Assembly: GCA_964409335.1 (NCBI GenBank)
Contig: CAYPCW010000005.1
Coordinates: forward strand, 1-64,000
DNA from: JABMOW01 sp964409335
GTDB lineage: Bacteria; Fidelibacterota; Marinisomatia; SCGC-AAA003-L08; JACNLC01
Reading direction: 5' to 3'
DNA length: 64,000 bases
A program made the translations under genes and the position numbers. The notes beneath the pieces were generated by a model, which worked only from the letters and a program-made list of their open reading frames with translations, was not told the DNA's origin and ran no database searches. Each line of letters begins with the position of its first letter. Positions within the stretch are counted from its first letter, which is position 1. Positions 53,556-63,486 of this stretch are shown piece after piece.

Positions 53556-56054
53556 TTATTTTCGTTTACGCGTAAACCTGCGTTTGGCGGGACCTTTTTC
53601 CCGTCTTGCCGCAATCAAAGCAGTGGCTTCTTCAAGAGTGACCTCATTGGCAGACACGGTTTTAGGTAATGTCGCATTTACTTTTCCATCGGTCACATAA
53701 TCGCCGTAGCGTCCTGATTTTACCTGAACCGTCCCATTTGAAAACGGATCGGTACCCAGTTCTCTCAGCGCTTCGGAATTTCGATTGCCTCCTGGTGAGT
53801 TTAGAATTTCTATGGCGCGTTCAAGGGTCAGTTCCAGCAGATTGTCCGTCGGCATAATCTTTTGATTTTTACTACCATGTTTCAGGTATGGCCCGTATCT
53901 GCCCAGATCGGCAATGACATCGACGCCATCATGCTGACCTAAAACCGTTGGTAGCGATAGTATTTGCACGGCAGTTTCATGATTCAACGCTTCCGGCTCC
54001 ATGCCCGGTAAAAGGGATTTCATTTTTTCCCCGGCTTTCAGATAATATCCAAACCTTCCCTTGATGAGTTGGATTGGCTCTCCGTTTTCTGCGAATTCAC
54101 CCAGAATTTCAGGCTCTGTATTTTTTTGCTGAAATAAGGCGGTGATGGATCCCCGAGTCAGTTCACTGGGGATAAAATCATCCGGCAATGTGGCATTTTG
54201 GCTGTCGTTTTGAAGGTAAATCCCGTATCTGCCAATTTTCAAAGATACAGGATTTCCTGCTTTGTCCACGGCTTCCATGATTTGCCGGGATCGGTTTTTA
54301 TCGTACGACTGTTCCAATTCCGCCTTCAACCCGGGATGCGTTTCCTGGCCAAAATAAAATCCGTTGAGAAATGAACCTGCATCCATTTCTGACAGAGAAA
54401 TCCGGTCCAGTTGATCTTCCATCCAGGCGGTAAACTGTAGGTCTACTAAATCGGTGAAGTAATTTTCCAAAAACTGCACGACCGCATAAGCCGTGAATGT
54501 GGGAATCAGGGCGCCGTTCACTTTGTTGGCGTATCCCCTTTTTTGGATGAGTTCCATGATGGATGCATAGGTGGACGGTCTGCCAATACCCAGAGATTCC
54601 AGTTCTTTTACCAGGGATGCCTCCGTGTACCGGGGTGCGGGTTTGGTGACCTGACGTGACGGCTCAATGCCATTACACTCCAGAGACTGACCGTTTGATA
54701 GTGTGGGTAGCATCGTTTCTTCATCTTCCCGACTGCTGTCGGTATCGTCCGTGCCGGACACATATACTTTCAGGTAGCCATGGAACTGAATGATCTTGCC
54801 CCGTGCTTCAAAGACAGCATGGCTGTCGGTGATCAGGGCAATGGTGGACAGCAATTTCGCTGAAGCCATTTGGCTGGCTATTGTGCGGTTCCAGATCATC
54901 CGATACAGTTTGAGTTCCAAATCTGATAATTCGCCATGCAACTCATCCGGGGACCGAAACGCAGACCCGGTGGGACGGATTGCTTCATGGGCTTCCTGCG
55001 CATTTTTCACTTTGTTTTTATAATGACGTGGTGTCTTTGGCAGATACTCATCCCCAAATTTTTGAGCGATAATATCCCGTGCCGCAGCAATCGCCTCTGT
55101 GGATAAATTTACAGAATCCGTTCGCATGTAGGTAATATATCCGTCTTCATAAAGATGCTGCGCAATGGACATGACCTGTTTTGAACTGAGTCGCAGTTTC
55201 CGGACCCCTTCCTGTTGAAGGGTGGAGGTAATAAATGGAGGGGAAGGGTGGGAGACTGCCGGTTTTTGTTCAACAGATTGTACCTTCCAGGTATGATCCA
55301 GCCACTCTTTTGAATATTTTTTTGCCAGTTCTTCAGTGAGGATCAGCCGGTTCTTGACTGAGAGTTCACCGGTGGTATTGTCAAAATCTTTCCCTCGGGC
55401 AACTTTTTGATCCCCCACCGTGATTAACACAGCCTGAAACGGGTCTTTTCCGTTGAGAAAGGTGGCGGTGAGTCTCCAGTATACGCTTTCAAAAAATGCC
55501 GCGCGAAGTTTTTCACGGTCAACGATAATTTTAATGGCAGGACTTTGAACCCGCCCTGCAGATAGCCGGGATTTCACGTTGTACCACAATTTTTCGGAGA
55601 CTAAAAATCCGAATAACCGGTCTAATATCCGGCGGGATTCCTGGGCGCTGACCAAATTGTCATCGATATTTCGCGTGTGTTTAAAGGCTTCATTAATCGC
55701 CTTTGGAGTGATTTCATGAAATACCAGCCGTTTTACCGGAACACCGGGTTTGAGAACCTGAAGCAAATGCCAGGCAATCGCTTCGCCTTCGCGGTCCGGG
55801 TCTGTGGCGAGGAATATTTCACCGGAAGTTTCCATGGCATGTTTGATGCTGGCGATCACCTTTTTTTTATCTGCAGAGATCACATATTTAGGTGTGAAGC
55901 CTTTGTCAATTTCGATGCCGAGATCGTTTTTGGGTAAATCGCGGATGTGGCCTACCGATGCTTCTACTTTGTACTCATTCCCCAGAAATCGCTTTAATGT
56001 TTTTGCCTTTGATGGGGATTCTACGATAATCAAATGTTGAGAATTCTTTTCCAT
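53556..56054 (-). CDS. topA: DNA topoisomerase I
   Basis: An 832-residue type IA topoisomerase. The TOPRIM domain shows LIIVESPSKAKTLKRFLG and DPDREGEAIAWH. The active-site tyrosine lies in YITYMRTDSVNLS (near residue 305). GRPSTYASIMELIQKRGY is also present. The C-terminus has four Topo_C-type repeats (GRYGIYLQ, GRFGYYLK, GRYGPYLK, GRYGDYVT) and a basic tail (KGPAKRRFTRKRK) in place of zinc fingers. It relaxes negative supercoils. The start at 56054 is chosen because the family N-terminus begins there. An upstream reading adds 24 unrelated residues. Confidence 0.96.
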   Translation of the reverse strand: MEKNSQHLIIVESPSKAKTLKRFLGNEYKVEASVGHIRDLPKNDLGIEIDKGFTPKYVISADKKKVIASIKHAMETSGEIFLATDPDREGEAIAWHLLQVLKPGVPVKRLVFHEITPKAINEAFKHTRNIDDNLVSAQESRRILDRLFGFLVSEKLWYNVKSRLSAGRVQSPAIKIIVDREKLRAAFFESVYWRLTATFLNGKDPFQAVLITVGDQKVARGKDFDNTTGELSVKNRLILTEELAKKYSKEWLDHTWKVQSVEQKPAVSHPSPPFITSTLQQEGVRKLRLSSKQVMSIAQHLYEDGYITYMRTDSVNLSTEAIAAARDIIAQKFGDEYLPKTPRHYKNKVKNAQEAHEAIRPTGSAFRSPDELHGELSDLELKLYRMIWNRTIASQMASAKLLSTIALITDSHAVFEARGKIIQFHGYLKVYVSGTDDTDSSREDEETMLPTLSNGQSLECNGIEPSRQVTKPAPRYTEASLVKELESLGIGRPSTYASIMELIQKRGYANKVNGALIPTFTAYAVVQFLENYFTDLVDLQFTAWMEDQLDRISLSEMDAGSFLNGFYFGQETHPGLKAELEQSYDKNRSRQIMEAVDKAGNPVSLKIGRYGIYLQNDSQNATLPDDFIPSELTRGSITALFQQKNTEPEILGEFAENGEPIQLIKGRFGYYLKAGEKMKSLLPGMEPEALNHETAVQILSLPTVLGQHDGVDVIADLGRYGPYLKHGSKNQKIMPTDNLLELTLERAIEILNSPGGNRNSEALRELGTDPFSNGTVQVKSGRYGDYVTDGKVNATLPKTVSANEVTLEEATALIAARREKGPAKRRFTRKRK

Positions 56055-56354
56055 ATTGGGGGCGAATTTAAACCCGGTAAAATTCATTCTTCCAAATTCT
56101 AAATCATAACAATTCGTCCCAAACACATGTTTCTGACAGAAAATATCGACAAGTCAACTTCAAAACCCCTTATTTTTTAAGGGGGTATTTTGGTATATAT
56201 TACGCTCCGTTCCCAAGGCTCGACCGGTTGAACGACTGCTCATCTCATCATACCATTGCCTTCGCCAAAAGAAGAAAATCGAAAATTAGCCTGTTTAAAA
56301 TCAATATTTCATTTTTTATCGCCGCGTTAAAAAAAGTCCTCGTAATTTCATCCC
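56055..56354. other. Divergent region between topA and the DUF2797 gene
   Basis: About 300 bases. It contains a strong hairpin (listed separately) and AT-rich stretches. A TTGACT hexamer on the minus strand near 56151-56157 is a possible -35 element for topA. No ORF of interest. Confidence 0.45.
56165..56187. promoter_or_regulatory. Strong inverted repeat in the topA upstream region
   Basis: ACCCCTTA and TAAGGGGGT surround a T-rich 5-6 base loop, an 8-base-pair stem. On the plus strand it is followed by ATTTTGG. It lies about 110 bases upstream of topA and 170 upstream of the DUF2797 gene. It may be a terminator-like attenuator or operator. It is not next to any gene end. Confidence 0.4.
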
Positions 56355-57152
56355 ATGAATTATCAGGGTCCTATCGGTAAAATGGTAAGTTTGGGGATCC
56401 ATCCGGTCAGGTATGACCTGCCAGTCGGAGATGATTTTATTCCCATCAGCGATGCCATCGGAAAGTACATCGCCTTTGAATTTACACGGGATATTTTTTG
56501 TATCGGTTGTGGCCGGAAAACCAGCAAATCTTTTGCCCAGGGATATTGTTACTCCTGCCTGTTGTCTTCACCGGAAACGTCTGAGTGTATTTTACGGCCC
56601 GAACGATGTCAGGCGCATCTTGGTATTGCCCGGGATATGGAGTGGGCGCGTCATCATTGTCTGACTGATCATGTCGTTTATCTTTCCGTAACGTCAGGAT
56701 TGAAGGTGGGGGTCACCCGAGCCGGTCAAATCCCCACCCGGTGGATTGATCAGGGTGCAAGCAGCGCCATCAGGCTGGCGGTTACACCCAACCGCTATGA
56801 GGCGGGGCGTATCGAAATTGCACTTAAACAGGCGGTCTCTGACCGCACGATCTGGCAGCGGATGCTGAAAAACGAATATCCGGAGGATATTGATCTGAAA
56901 AGCGAGAAATACCAACTGTTATCTCGTTTATCCCAGGATCTGCAGGCAAATACTACGGATAATGATGAAATTGTGGAAATTACCTATCCGGTGACCGGGT
57001 ATCCTAAACATATCAAAGGACAAACGTTTGACAAACAACGGGAAATTTTCGGGGTTCTATGGGGAATACGGGGTCAGTATCTGATGTTTGACGATGGCAG
57101 CGTGTTGAATATTCGTCGTCACAGCGGATATGAAATTCGAGCTGATGTTTAA
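56355..57152 (+). CDS. DUF2797 family protein
   Basis: This 265-residue protein has a treble-clef or zinc-ribbon-like cysteine set near residues 49-70 (FCIGCGRKTSKSF, GYCYSCLLS), then CILRPERCQAHLG. The GIY-YIG-like segment VVYLSVTSGLKVGVTRAGQIPTRW includes a RWIDQGAS turn that resembles the family now called DUF2797. Its activity is unknown. It stands alone between topA and the USP gene. Confidence 0.8.
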   Translation: MNYQGPIGKMVSLGIHPVRYDLPVGDDFIPISDAIGKYIAFEFTRDIFCIGCGRKTSKSFAQGYCYSCLLSSPETSECILRPERCQAHLGIARDMEWARHHCLTDHVVYLSVTSGLKVGVTRAGQIPTRWIDQGASSAIRLAVTPNRYEAGRIEIALKQAVSDRTIWQRMLKNEYPEDIDLKSEKYQLLSRLSQDLQANTTDNDEIVEITYPVTGYPKHIKGQTFDKQREIFGVLWGIRGQYLMFDDGSVLNIRRHSGYEIRADV

Positions 57153-57185
57153 CCTATGGCTAATTTGTTCGGACCGAACCATTGG

Positions 57186-58067
57186 TTACGGTTTGACGAG
57201 AAGAATCGGGCTTTTCGCTTTTTGTGCCGTATGGATGGGTTTACTTCCCTGTATGAATTGTTTCAACTCGCCGCCGGCTGATTTTCCCATGATGATAATG
57301 TGATCGGTCCCGGCTTCCTGCAAAAACACATCTGCTGGTTTTCCAGTGATCATGGATATGGTATGGGGCAGTTTTTGCATTCGTAAATATTTTTGTACCC
57401 ATCGGGAAGCATTCCGATATCCTTTTCCGAATTTTTTGGTTTTACTTACTGTGATCGCATGAATAGGCGCATCAAATTGTCGTGAAATAATGGCTCCGAA
57501 AATAATCGCCCGTTTCGTTGCGACGGAATCATCAACACACAATAAAATTTTATAATTCCACCGGGGATTAAAATTCTTAATTATAAAAACACTTGTATCC
57601 AGAAACTGGATCAATTTGTGAGTCATCCGCTTACGTTCCGGATTTCCAATAATCGCTATTTCATAGTCCCGGTATTGGGTTTCCTTATGGAGTTCATTCA
57701 GTAGGCTCCCCTCCCGAAGCAACAACCGGATTTTTTCACCGGACGATTGGGGAAGCACCATACGAATTCTGCCGGATTCTTCGATGAGATTTGACGGATC
57801 AAAAGCCGTGTACTCATCATTTAAGAATCCAAATTCTTTGATTGATTCAAATGCCCACTTCAGAACTTCAATCCCGGGATGATGGATATTCCATTCCGCC
57901 AGAGACTGACGGGCAAGAGCGACGTCCCCCTCAATAAACGCACCGGATTTTTTTCCAACGAAAATCACAGACAGATCAGCGGATAGTCCGTTGGCAATTT
58001 TAACCCCGATGTGTAAAATGTTTTTAGATTCAGGAGTTGTATCTTTGATCGCAATTAAAAATCTCAT
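57186..58067 (-). CDS. Tandem universal stress protein-like protein
   Basis: A 293-residue protein with two USP-like Rossmann domains. The first covers about 1-140 (FLIAIKDTTPESKNILHIG, LSVIFVGKKSG). The second covers about 150-293 (KILLCVDDSVATKRAIIFG, HTISMITGKPADVFLQEAG, HIIIMGKSAGGELKQFIQGS and PILLVKP). The second has the ATP-type G-G-like loop. The start at 58067 has AAGGGA upstream. A longer reading to 58226 lies in the transporter gene. Encoded 11 bases after the DASS transporter, which it may regulate. Confidence 0.85.
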   Translation of the reverse strand: MRFLIAIKDTTPESKNILHIGVKIANGLSADLSVIFVGKKSGAFIEGDVALARQSLAEWNIHHPGIEVLKWAFESIKEFGFLNDEYTAFDPSNLIEESGRIRMVLPQSSGEKIRLLLREGSLLNELHKETQYRDYEIAIIGNPERKRMTHKLIQFLDTSVFIIKNFNPRWNYKILLCVDDSVATKRAIIFGAIISRQFDAPIHAITVSKTKKFGKGYRNASRWVQKYLRMQKLPHTISMITGKPADVFLQEAGTDHIIIMGKSAGGELKQFIQGSKPIHTAQKAKSPILLVKP

Positions 58068-58078
58068 ACAAAATCCCT

Positions 58079-59506
58079 TTATTTGAAATTTGTAAACCCG
58101 ACCACGAGCGGCCAGTACAGGTAATAAATTATCAGCAACGTCAAAGCAGATGCTGCGGTGACCCGCCAACCTGCTCTCAAAAAGTCCTTCATTTTCACCA
58201 GACCCGAGGAATAAATGATCAAACATGCCGGTGCGGCTACAGCAGACAGATAACTAAAGGATGCTGATGTAGCTGTGGTCAGTCCCATAAACAAGGGGTG
58301 TCCTCCCATATTCAGTGTAATGGGACCGAGAACCGCCACCGCCCCGGCAGGATTCATGACATTTGACAATAAGGTGGTCAGAAAAATCACCACAATGTAC
58401 CGTACCACTTCAAACTGTTCCATCAACCCGCCGGTCATCCCGATGATCCCATTACCGATCCAAACGGCTGTACCGGCGTTCTTCATTTGTACACCCAGAG
58501 AAATTGCACCTGCGAAAAGCAGAATGACGCCCCAATTAGTGTTTTTATTAATGTCTTTCCACTCGATTAATCCCGAAGCCATGTATAAAAAGGCTCCAGC
58601 AATGGCAATAATACCCATTCCGATCTTCTCATTCAACAGTACCCAACACAGGAAGATAAACACAAAAATACCAATGGTTAATATTTCTTTAGCGTTGAGT
58701 GGTCCTTTATGCGCCACCTGGATTTTGAGTTTTCTCACGGCGGAATCCAGAGATGAAAATTCTGGTTTGAAGGTGGTTCTCAGCAGAAAAGCGGTGGTGA
58801 GTATACCAATTAATACCATAGGGTATGTCATGATGATCCATTGACCATATGAAAGGGTGGTACCGGTTTCGGAATTGCTTCGAAGAAATTCGATCATGAT
58901 TGGGTTTCGTGCACCGCCGGAGGGCGTCCCGATACTCCCCACCGTTGAGCCATAAGCAATGGAAAACAGGAGCAATGCCGTAATATTCGGTACCGGTTGT
59001 TTCGCCGAACAGTACCGCACCAATGTCAGCCCGACGGGGAGCATCAGGGCAACAACGGTATGTACGCCCACAAACGAAGCCAACAGCGCCGATATACTGA
59101 CAAATCCAAAGACAATGTCATATATCTTATTCCCGGTAAACCGAATGATTGCCAGCGCCAATCGGGTATCCAGCCCCTGGTGTATAATGGCAACTGCCAT
59201 CATGAGCGAACCCATAATAAAAAATACAGAATCGCTCATGTATGATCTGGCGACCTCATTGGCGGGGGCAATTCTGAATGAAACTTCGAGGACGGCAATG
59301 AGTATGGCGACAGCCGGAAGCGGAACGGGTTCTGTGATGATGAGCGAAACTACCATGATTCCCAGAATGAGCGCCCGGTATCCGCGGGTTGATATGGTAT
59401 CCGGATAGGGTAACCAGTACATGGCAACCCCAACTGCAATGATCAGCAAGAGCCATTTCTTTTGTTGAACCCAAAACAGGAATGCGCGAATAGCACTATT
59501 GGACAT
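58079..59506 (-). CDS. DASS/SLC13-family anion transporter
   Basis: A 475-residue polytopic membrane protein with about 11-12 helices. The family marks are two SNT-like elements: GSTVGSIGTPSGGARNPIM in the first half and TTLLSNVMNPAGAVAVLGPI in the second. The family cotransports Na+ with dicarboxylates, phosphate or sulfate, and substrate is not decided by sequence here. Co-oriented with and just upstream of the USP gene. Confidence 0.9.
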   Translation of the reverse strand: MSNSAIRAFLFWVQQKKWLLLIIAVGVAMYWLPYPDTISTRGYRALILGIMVVSLIITEPVPLPAVAILIAVLEVSFRIAPANEVARSYMSDSVFFIMGSLMMAVAIIHQGLDTRLALAIIRFTGNKIYDIVFGFVSISALLASFVGVHTVVALMLPVGLTLVRYCSAKQPVPNITALLLFSIAYGSTVGSIGTPSGGARNPIMIEFLRSNSETGTTLSYGQWIIMTYPMVLIGILTTAFLLRTTFKPEFSSLDSAVRKLKIQVAHKGPLNAKEILTIGIFVFIFLCWVLLNEKIGMGIIAIAGAFLYMASGLIEWKDINKNTNWGVILLFAGAISLGVQMKNAGTAVWIGNGIIGMTGGLMEQFEVVRYIVVIFLTTLLSNVMNPAGAVAVLGPITLNMGGHPLFMGLTTATSASFSYLSAVAAPACLIIYSSGLVKMKDFLRAGWRVTAASALTLLIIYYLYWPLVVGFTNFK

Positions 59507-59685
59507 AGGTAAAAATTAACATACAAGATCAGTGTTAACAAAGCTGCACATCAATGATTTTGAGTGTAATATCTGGCATTTCTTTTTAATAAAAGAGAGA
59601 GAGCAACCTAAATTCAGGGCTCAATTATTGGACCAATTAATAAAATACGATGGCGAACAGCTATCCTAATTAGAGGAGGCAATAT

Positions 59686-60630
59686 ATGATTCGAATTGAA
59701 GGCCTTGTTAAACATTACGGCGAGGTCAAAGCTGTCCGGGGAATCAATTTTGAAGTACGGGATGGCGAAATACTCGGGTTTCTCGGCGCAAATGGCGCCG
59801 GGAAATCAACAACTCTTAAAATCATGACCAGTTTTCTGACACCCACTGCAGGAAATGTTTTTGTGAACGATCTAAACATTCTGGATCATTCTCTTGAGAT
59901 CAGAAGGCAGATTGGATATCTCCCTGAACTGAATCCGTTATATACGGACATGCGGGTTTATGACCTGCTCGAATTCGTTGCAAAAATCCGTGATATTACC
60001 GGGAAATCATTCAAACAGTCGATGGCGCGGGTCGTTGAACAGTGCGGACTCGAAGGGGTGGTTCACAAACAGGTATCGGATCTGTCCAAAGGGTACAAAC
60101 AACGAGTGGGGCTGGCAACGGCCATCATTCACGATCCTAAAATTCTCATTTTAGACGAACCCGTGACTGGGCTTGACCCAAACCAGATCGTTGAGATTCG
60201 TGAACTGATCAAAGAACTGGGGCGGGAAAAGATGGTGGTCATCTCAAGCCATATTCTTCAGGAAATTGAAGTGACAGTCGATCGGATTGTGATCATTCAC
60301 AACGGTAGTCTCGTGGCTGACGGAACCCGCGATGAACTGATGGCAGGCTTTTTAGGTAAGACCCAGTTGACGCTGGAAATTAAAAATGCCTCCGAAGATA
60401 GTATCGGAAAATTGGGATCGGAACTCGAGAATGTGGCTGTCGTCCGTACCGAACCCGTTCACGGGAATTATGTGGTTGTGATGGAATATGACAAACACGA
60501 TGATCCGCGGGAAACGATCTTTAATCTTGCAAAATCCGAGAACTGGGTCTTGTTGGAGATAAGTCCGAAAAAGACTCAACTGGAGGACATTTTCAGAACC
60601 TTAACCCGCAAGGAGGCCGCCCATGCGTAA
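59686..60630 (+). CDS. ABC transporter ATP-binding protein, GldA type
   Basis: A 314-residue ATPase. Walker A is GANGAGKSTTLKIM (about 37-50), signature LSKGYKQRVGLATAI, Walker B LILDEPVTGLDPNQ and switch HIL. A C-terminal regulatory domain follows from about 220. GldA-type ATPases work with GldF/GldG-like membrane partners. The ATG has AGGAGGCA just upstream. Heads an operon of five genes with overlapping or short gaps. Confidence 0.92.
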   Translation: MIRIEGLVKHYGEVKAVRGINFEVRDGEILGFLGANGAGKSTTLKIMTSFLTPTAGNVFVNDLNILDHSLEIRRQIGYLPELNPLYTDMRVYDLLEFVAKIRDITGKSFKQSMARVVEQCGLEGVVHKQVSDLSKGYKQRVGLATAIIHDPKILILDEPVTGLDPNQIVEIRELIKELGREKMVVISSHILQEIEVTVDRIVIIHNGSLVADGTRDELMAGFLGKTQLTLEIKNASEDSIGKLGSELENVAVVRTEPVHGNYVVVMEYDKHDDPRETIFNLAKSENWVLLEISPKKTQLEDIFRTLTRKEAAHA

Positions 60631-61336
60631 TGTTAAAACGATCTACCTTCGGGAGCTAAAATTCTTTTTTAACAGCCCGATGGCATACATCTTTTTAGTG
60701 ATTTTTTCACTCATCAACGGTTATTTCTTCACCAATACTTTTTTTCTCATCAATCAGTCTGACCTTCGATCGCTGTTCGGTATTGTGCCGGTGGTATTCC
60801 TCTTCATTATACCGGCAGTGACGATGGGATTGATCGCCTGGGAAAAAAATTCAGGTACGATCGAGCTGATCTCTACCCTTCCGGTAAAAGATACCCATTT
60901 TGTGCTGGGTAAATATCTGGCTGGGCTGACGTTAATCATGGTGGGACTGGCGTTTTCACTGGTTCATTTCATTACTCTGATCGTGGTAGGTACGAATATT
61001 GACTTGGGGGCTGTGATCTGCGGATATTTCGGGATCGTCCTGCTGGCTGCATTTTACTCCGCCATTGGAACATTTGCAAGCAGTCTCACTGAAAATCAAG
61101 TGGTGGCTTTCATCATTGGCATTGCCTTTGTCATCACTTTTTATTTGCTGGATAAGGTGCTGATCTTTGTTCCGAATACCATGAGCGGGATCTTTCAATA
61201 TATTAGTGTGGAATACCATCTGTCAAATATCGCCCGCGGTGTGGTTGATAGCCGGAATATCATTTATTTCGGCAGCATGATCTGGCTGTTTTTAACGTTG
61301 ACAACCCGGGTGGTTGAAATCAGAAAATGGAGATAA
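60623..61336 (+). CDS. ABC-2 type permease, GldF-like
   Basis: A 237-residue permease with six helices. The typical features are YLRELKFFFNSPMAYIFLVI at the N-terminus and LISTLPVKDTHFVLGKYLAGL between helices. It overlaps the ATPase gene by 8 bases and is followed directly by the GldG-like gene. In Bacteroidetes the equivalent complex supports gliding, but homologues with the same gene order occur in non-gliding bacteria, so the cargo is open. Confidence 0.9.
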   Translation: MRNVKTIYLRELKFFFNSPMAYIFLVIFSLINGYFFTNTFFLINQSDLRSLFGIVPVVFLFIIPAVTMGLIAWEKNSGTIELISTLPVKDTHFVLGKYLAGLTLIMVGLAFSLVHFITLIVVGTNIDLGAVICGYFGIVLLAAFYSAIGTFASSLTENQVVAFIIGIAFVITFYLLDKVLIFVPNTMSGIFQYISVEYHLSNIARGVVDSRNIIYFGSMIWLFLTLTTRVVEIRKWR

Positions 61337-61338
61337 GC

Positions 61339-62862
61339 ATGATCAGAGTTCATAACAAAAAATCTTTTTTTATGTATCTGGGATTCAGTCTGTTAGTTGT
61401 CATTCTGTTGAACATCGTCTCGAGAAACTGGCATTTCAGATTGGATTTCACCGAGAATAATATTTATTCATTGAGTCCATCCAGCGAATCCGTAGTGGAG
61501 AAAATTGGGGATCTGCTAACCATGAAAGTTTATTTTTCCGAAAATCTCCCCGGCGAGTACGGAAACAATAAACGGTACCTTCAGGATATCCTTGAGGAAT
61601 ACGAAGCCCTTTCCAATGGGAACATCCGATTTGAGTTTTATATGCCCGATGATGACGAAAAAATGGCAGATGAAGCCATGAAGTATGGCATCCAGCCAGT
61701 TCAGCTTCAGGTGATTGAAAACGATAAAGTGGAAATTAAAAAAGTATACATGGGTATGGTCTTTATTTATGGAGATCAGCGGGAAACCATCCCGGTCATC
61801 CAAACTACCACAGGATTGGAGTATGATATCACCACAAAGATTAAAAAAATGGTGGACACTCATAAAAAAAGTATCGGGATTATTACTTCGTCGGATCCGA
61901 CAGAACATAAGACCGATACACTCAATGAGATTTTACGCCAGGCATATAATGTGAGACCGGTGAATCTTGAAACCCAAATTCCGGCTGAAATTTCTGTTTT
62001 AGTGATGAGTGGTGTCGAAGATAGTCTGTCTGCTAACGCTGAACAAAATCTCCGTGCATACATTGCCAGAGGGGGTAACCTGTTCATGGCACAGTGTCGG
62101 ATAAAAACTGACCTGCAGACCCAGTCTGCCGAACCGATTCAATCCAATATCTTTTCCATACTGGATGATACCGGTCTTCATTTGAAAGAAAATTTAGTTT
62201 TGGATTACCGGTGCGGTCAGGTGTCCATCACCCAGAATAGGGGATTTTTCAGAATGAATACGCCGGTTAATTATCACTTTTTTCCTCTGATCCGTGAGTT
62301 TGGCAATCATGTGACGGTTGATGGACTGGAGCAGATTCGATTATTGTTTTCCAGCGAAATTGAGTATGTTCCACCCATGCCTGGCGATACAACTGCGAAA
62401 AGTTCGATTATTCCATTATTCGAAACTTCCGGCAGGTCTACAAGCATGGAGCAATTTTTCAACCTGTCTCCCCTGGAAAATCCGGCATTTTCTTCCTTGA
62501 ACGAGCCGGGCAAGGTGGTTGCGGCGCTTTCTACCCTCCCCTCAGACAGCACCGGGGGGGTGAGTCAGATCATCCTGGTGGGAGACTCCCGGTTTTTTGA
62601 AGACAACGGTGGTTCCATGGCACAGGAAAATACAATATTCGCCCTGAATGCTGTAGATTATCTCATGGGTGACAGCGATTTACTGGCACTCCGGTCGCGG
62701 GAAATTACCACCCGTCCGTTAAAAGAACTGGAAGATGGTTCAAAAGCACGGTGGAAATGGATTAACATTCTGCTGCCATCCATTTTGGTCATTGTTCTGG
62801 GGACCATTCGCTGGAAGCAAAATTCTTCACGAACAAAAATGCTGGAGGAAATTTATGAATAA
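61339..62862 (+). CDS. GldG-like ABC auxiliary membrane protein
   Basis: A 507-residue protein with an N-terminal helix (about 10-28), a large extracytoplasmic region and a C-terminal helix (about 475-493). It contains LDFTENNIYSLSPSSESV and MKVYFSENLPGEYGNN, typical of the GldG/ABC-type uncharacterised family, and a later region like DUF4350 (SVLVMSGVEDSLSANAEQNL). The start at 61339 has GGAG 5 bases upstream. A reading from 61327 adds four residues. Confidence 0.9.
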   Translation: MIRVHNKKSFFMYLGFSLLVVILLNIVSRNWHFRLDFTENNIYSLSPSSESVVEKIGDLLTMKVYFSENLPGEYGNNKRYLQDILEEYEALSNGNIRFEFYMPDDDEKMADEAMKYGIQPVQLQVIENDKVEIKKVYMGMVFIYGDQRETIPVIQTTTGLEYDITTKIKKMVDTHKKSIGIITSSDPTEHKTDTLNEILRQAYNVRPVNLETQIPAEISVLVMSGVEDSLSANAEQNLRAYIARGGNLFMAQCRIKTDLQTQSAEPIQSNIFSILDDTGLHLKENLVLDYRCGQVSITQNRGFFRMNTPVNYHFFPLIREFGNHVTVDGLEQIRLLFSSEIEYVPPMPGDTTAKSSIIPLFETSGRSTSMEQFFNLSPLENPAFSSLNEPGKVVAALSTLPSDSTGGVSQIILVGDSRFFEDNGGSMAQENTIFALNAVDYLMGDSDLLALRSREITTRPLKELEDGSKARWKWINILLPSILVIVLGTIRWKQNSSRTKMLEEIYE

Positions 62863-63451
62863 AAATTGGAGAAACGGCATCATTCTCATTGTCATGCTGG
62901 TCATTGCCTATTTTGCAAATTCATATTTTCAGAACAAATACACGACGCGATCATCTGAAATCTTTAGTGGGAATCCGGAAGACGTATATAAGGTGTTAAT
63001 CCAGAGCGCGGGTAATGCCATTGAATTATCAAAGGAGGCAGATACATGGGTCATTTCGGGTAATGATACCCTGGTGATGCGGCAGAATCGAATTGATAAT
63101 TTACTAACATCCGTTTTGCAGGTGAATCGTGAAACTCTGGTATCTAATAACCCGGATAACTGGTCAAAGTTTTCTGTGGACGATTCTACGGGAACGCATC
63201 TTGCGCTCATTGATGCATCCGGGAGTACTATAGCATATTATGTTTTCGGTCGCTCAAAATCCGACTGGACGCATAATTATGTGCGAGTTGAGGATGATTA
63301 TGAGGTGTACCTTACGGATTCCAATGTGATCAACCATCTCAGCACCCAAGCCACATTTTGGGGAGAAGTGCCGAAACCGCCGGAAGTCCCAGATATGTCC
63401 GGAAATGCCGATACCACAACGACAGAAATCCCGACAATTATCAGTGAATAA
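62855..63451 (+). CDS. DUF4340-type membrane-anchored protein
   Basis: A 198-residue protein with an N-terminal helix (about 7-24) and an extracytoplasmic beta-rich domain (VLIQSAGNAIELSKEADTW, FSVDDSTGTHLALIDAS, YVFGRSKSDWTHNYVRVEDD) matching DUF4340 proteins that accompany GldG-like genes. It ends in a Thr/Pro-rich tail. It has a strong GGAGGAAA Shine-Dalgarno and overlaps the GldG-like gene by 8 bases. Function unknown; it probably belongs to the same membrane complex. Confidence 0.85.
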   Translation: MNKNWRNGIILIVMLVIAYFANSYFQNKYTTRSSEIFSGNPEDVYKVLIQSAGNAIELSKEADTWVISGNDTLVMRQNRIDNLLTSVLQVNRETLVSNNPDNWSKFSVDDSTGTHLALIDASGSTIAYYVFGRSKSDWTHNYVRVEDDYEVYLTDSNVINHLSTQATFWGEVPKPPEVPDMSGNADTTTTEIPTIISE

Positions 63452-63486
63452 AAGCATATAATTTTATTCCACAGGAGAAAAAATCA

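Noticed and set aside
57174..57193. Imperfect hairpin at the end of the USP gene as bidirectional terminator
   Set aside because: The stem has a bulge and neither strand has a following U-tract.
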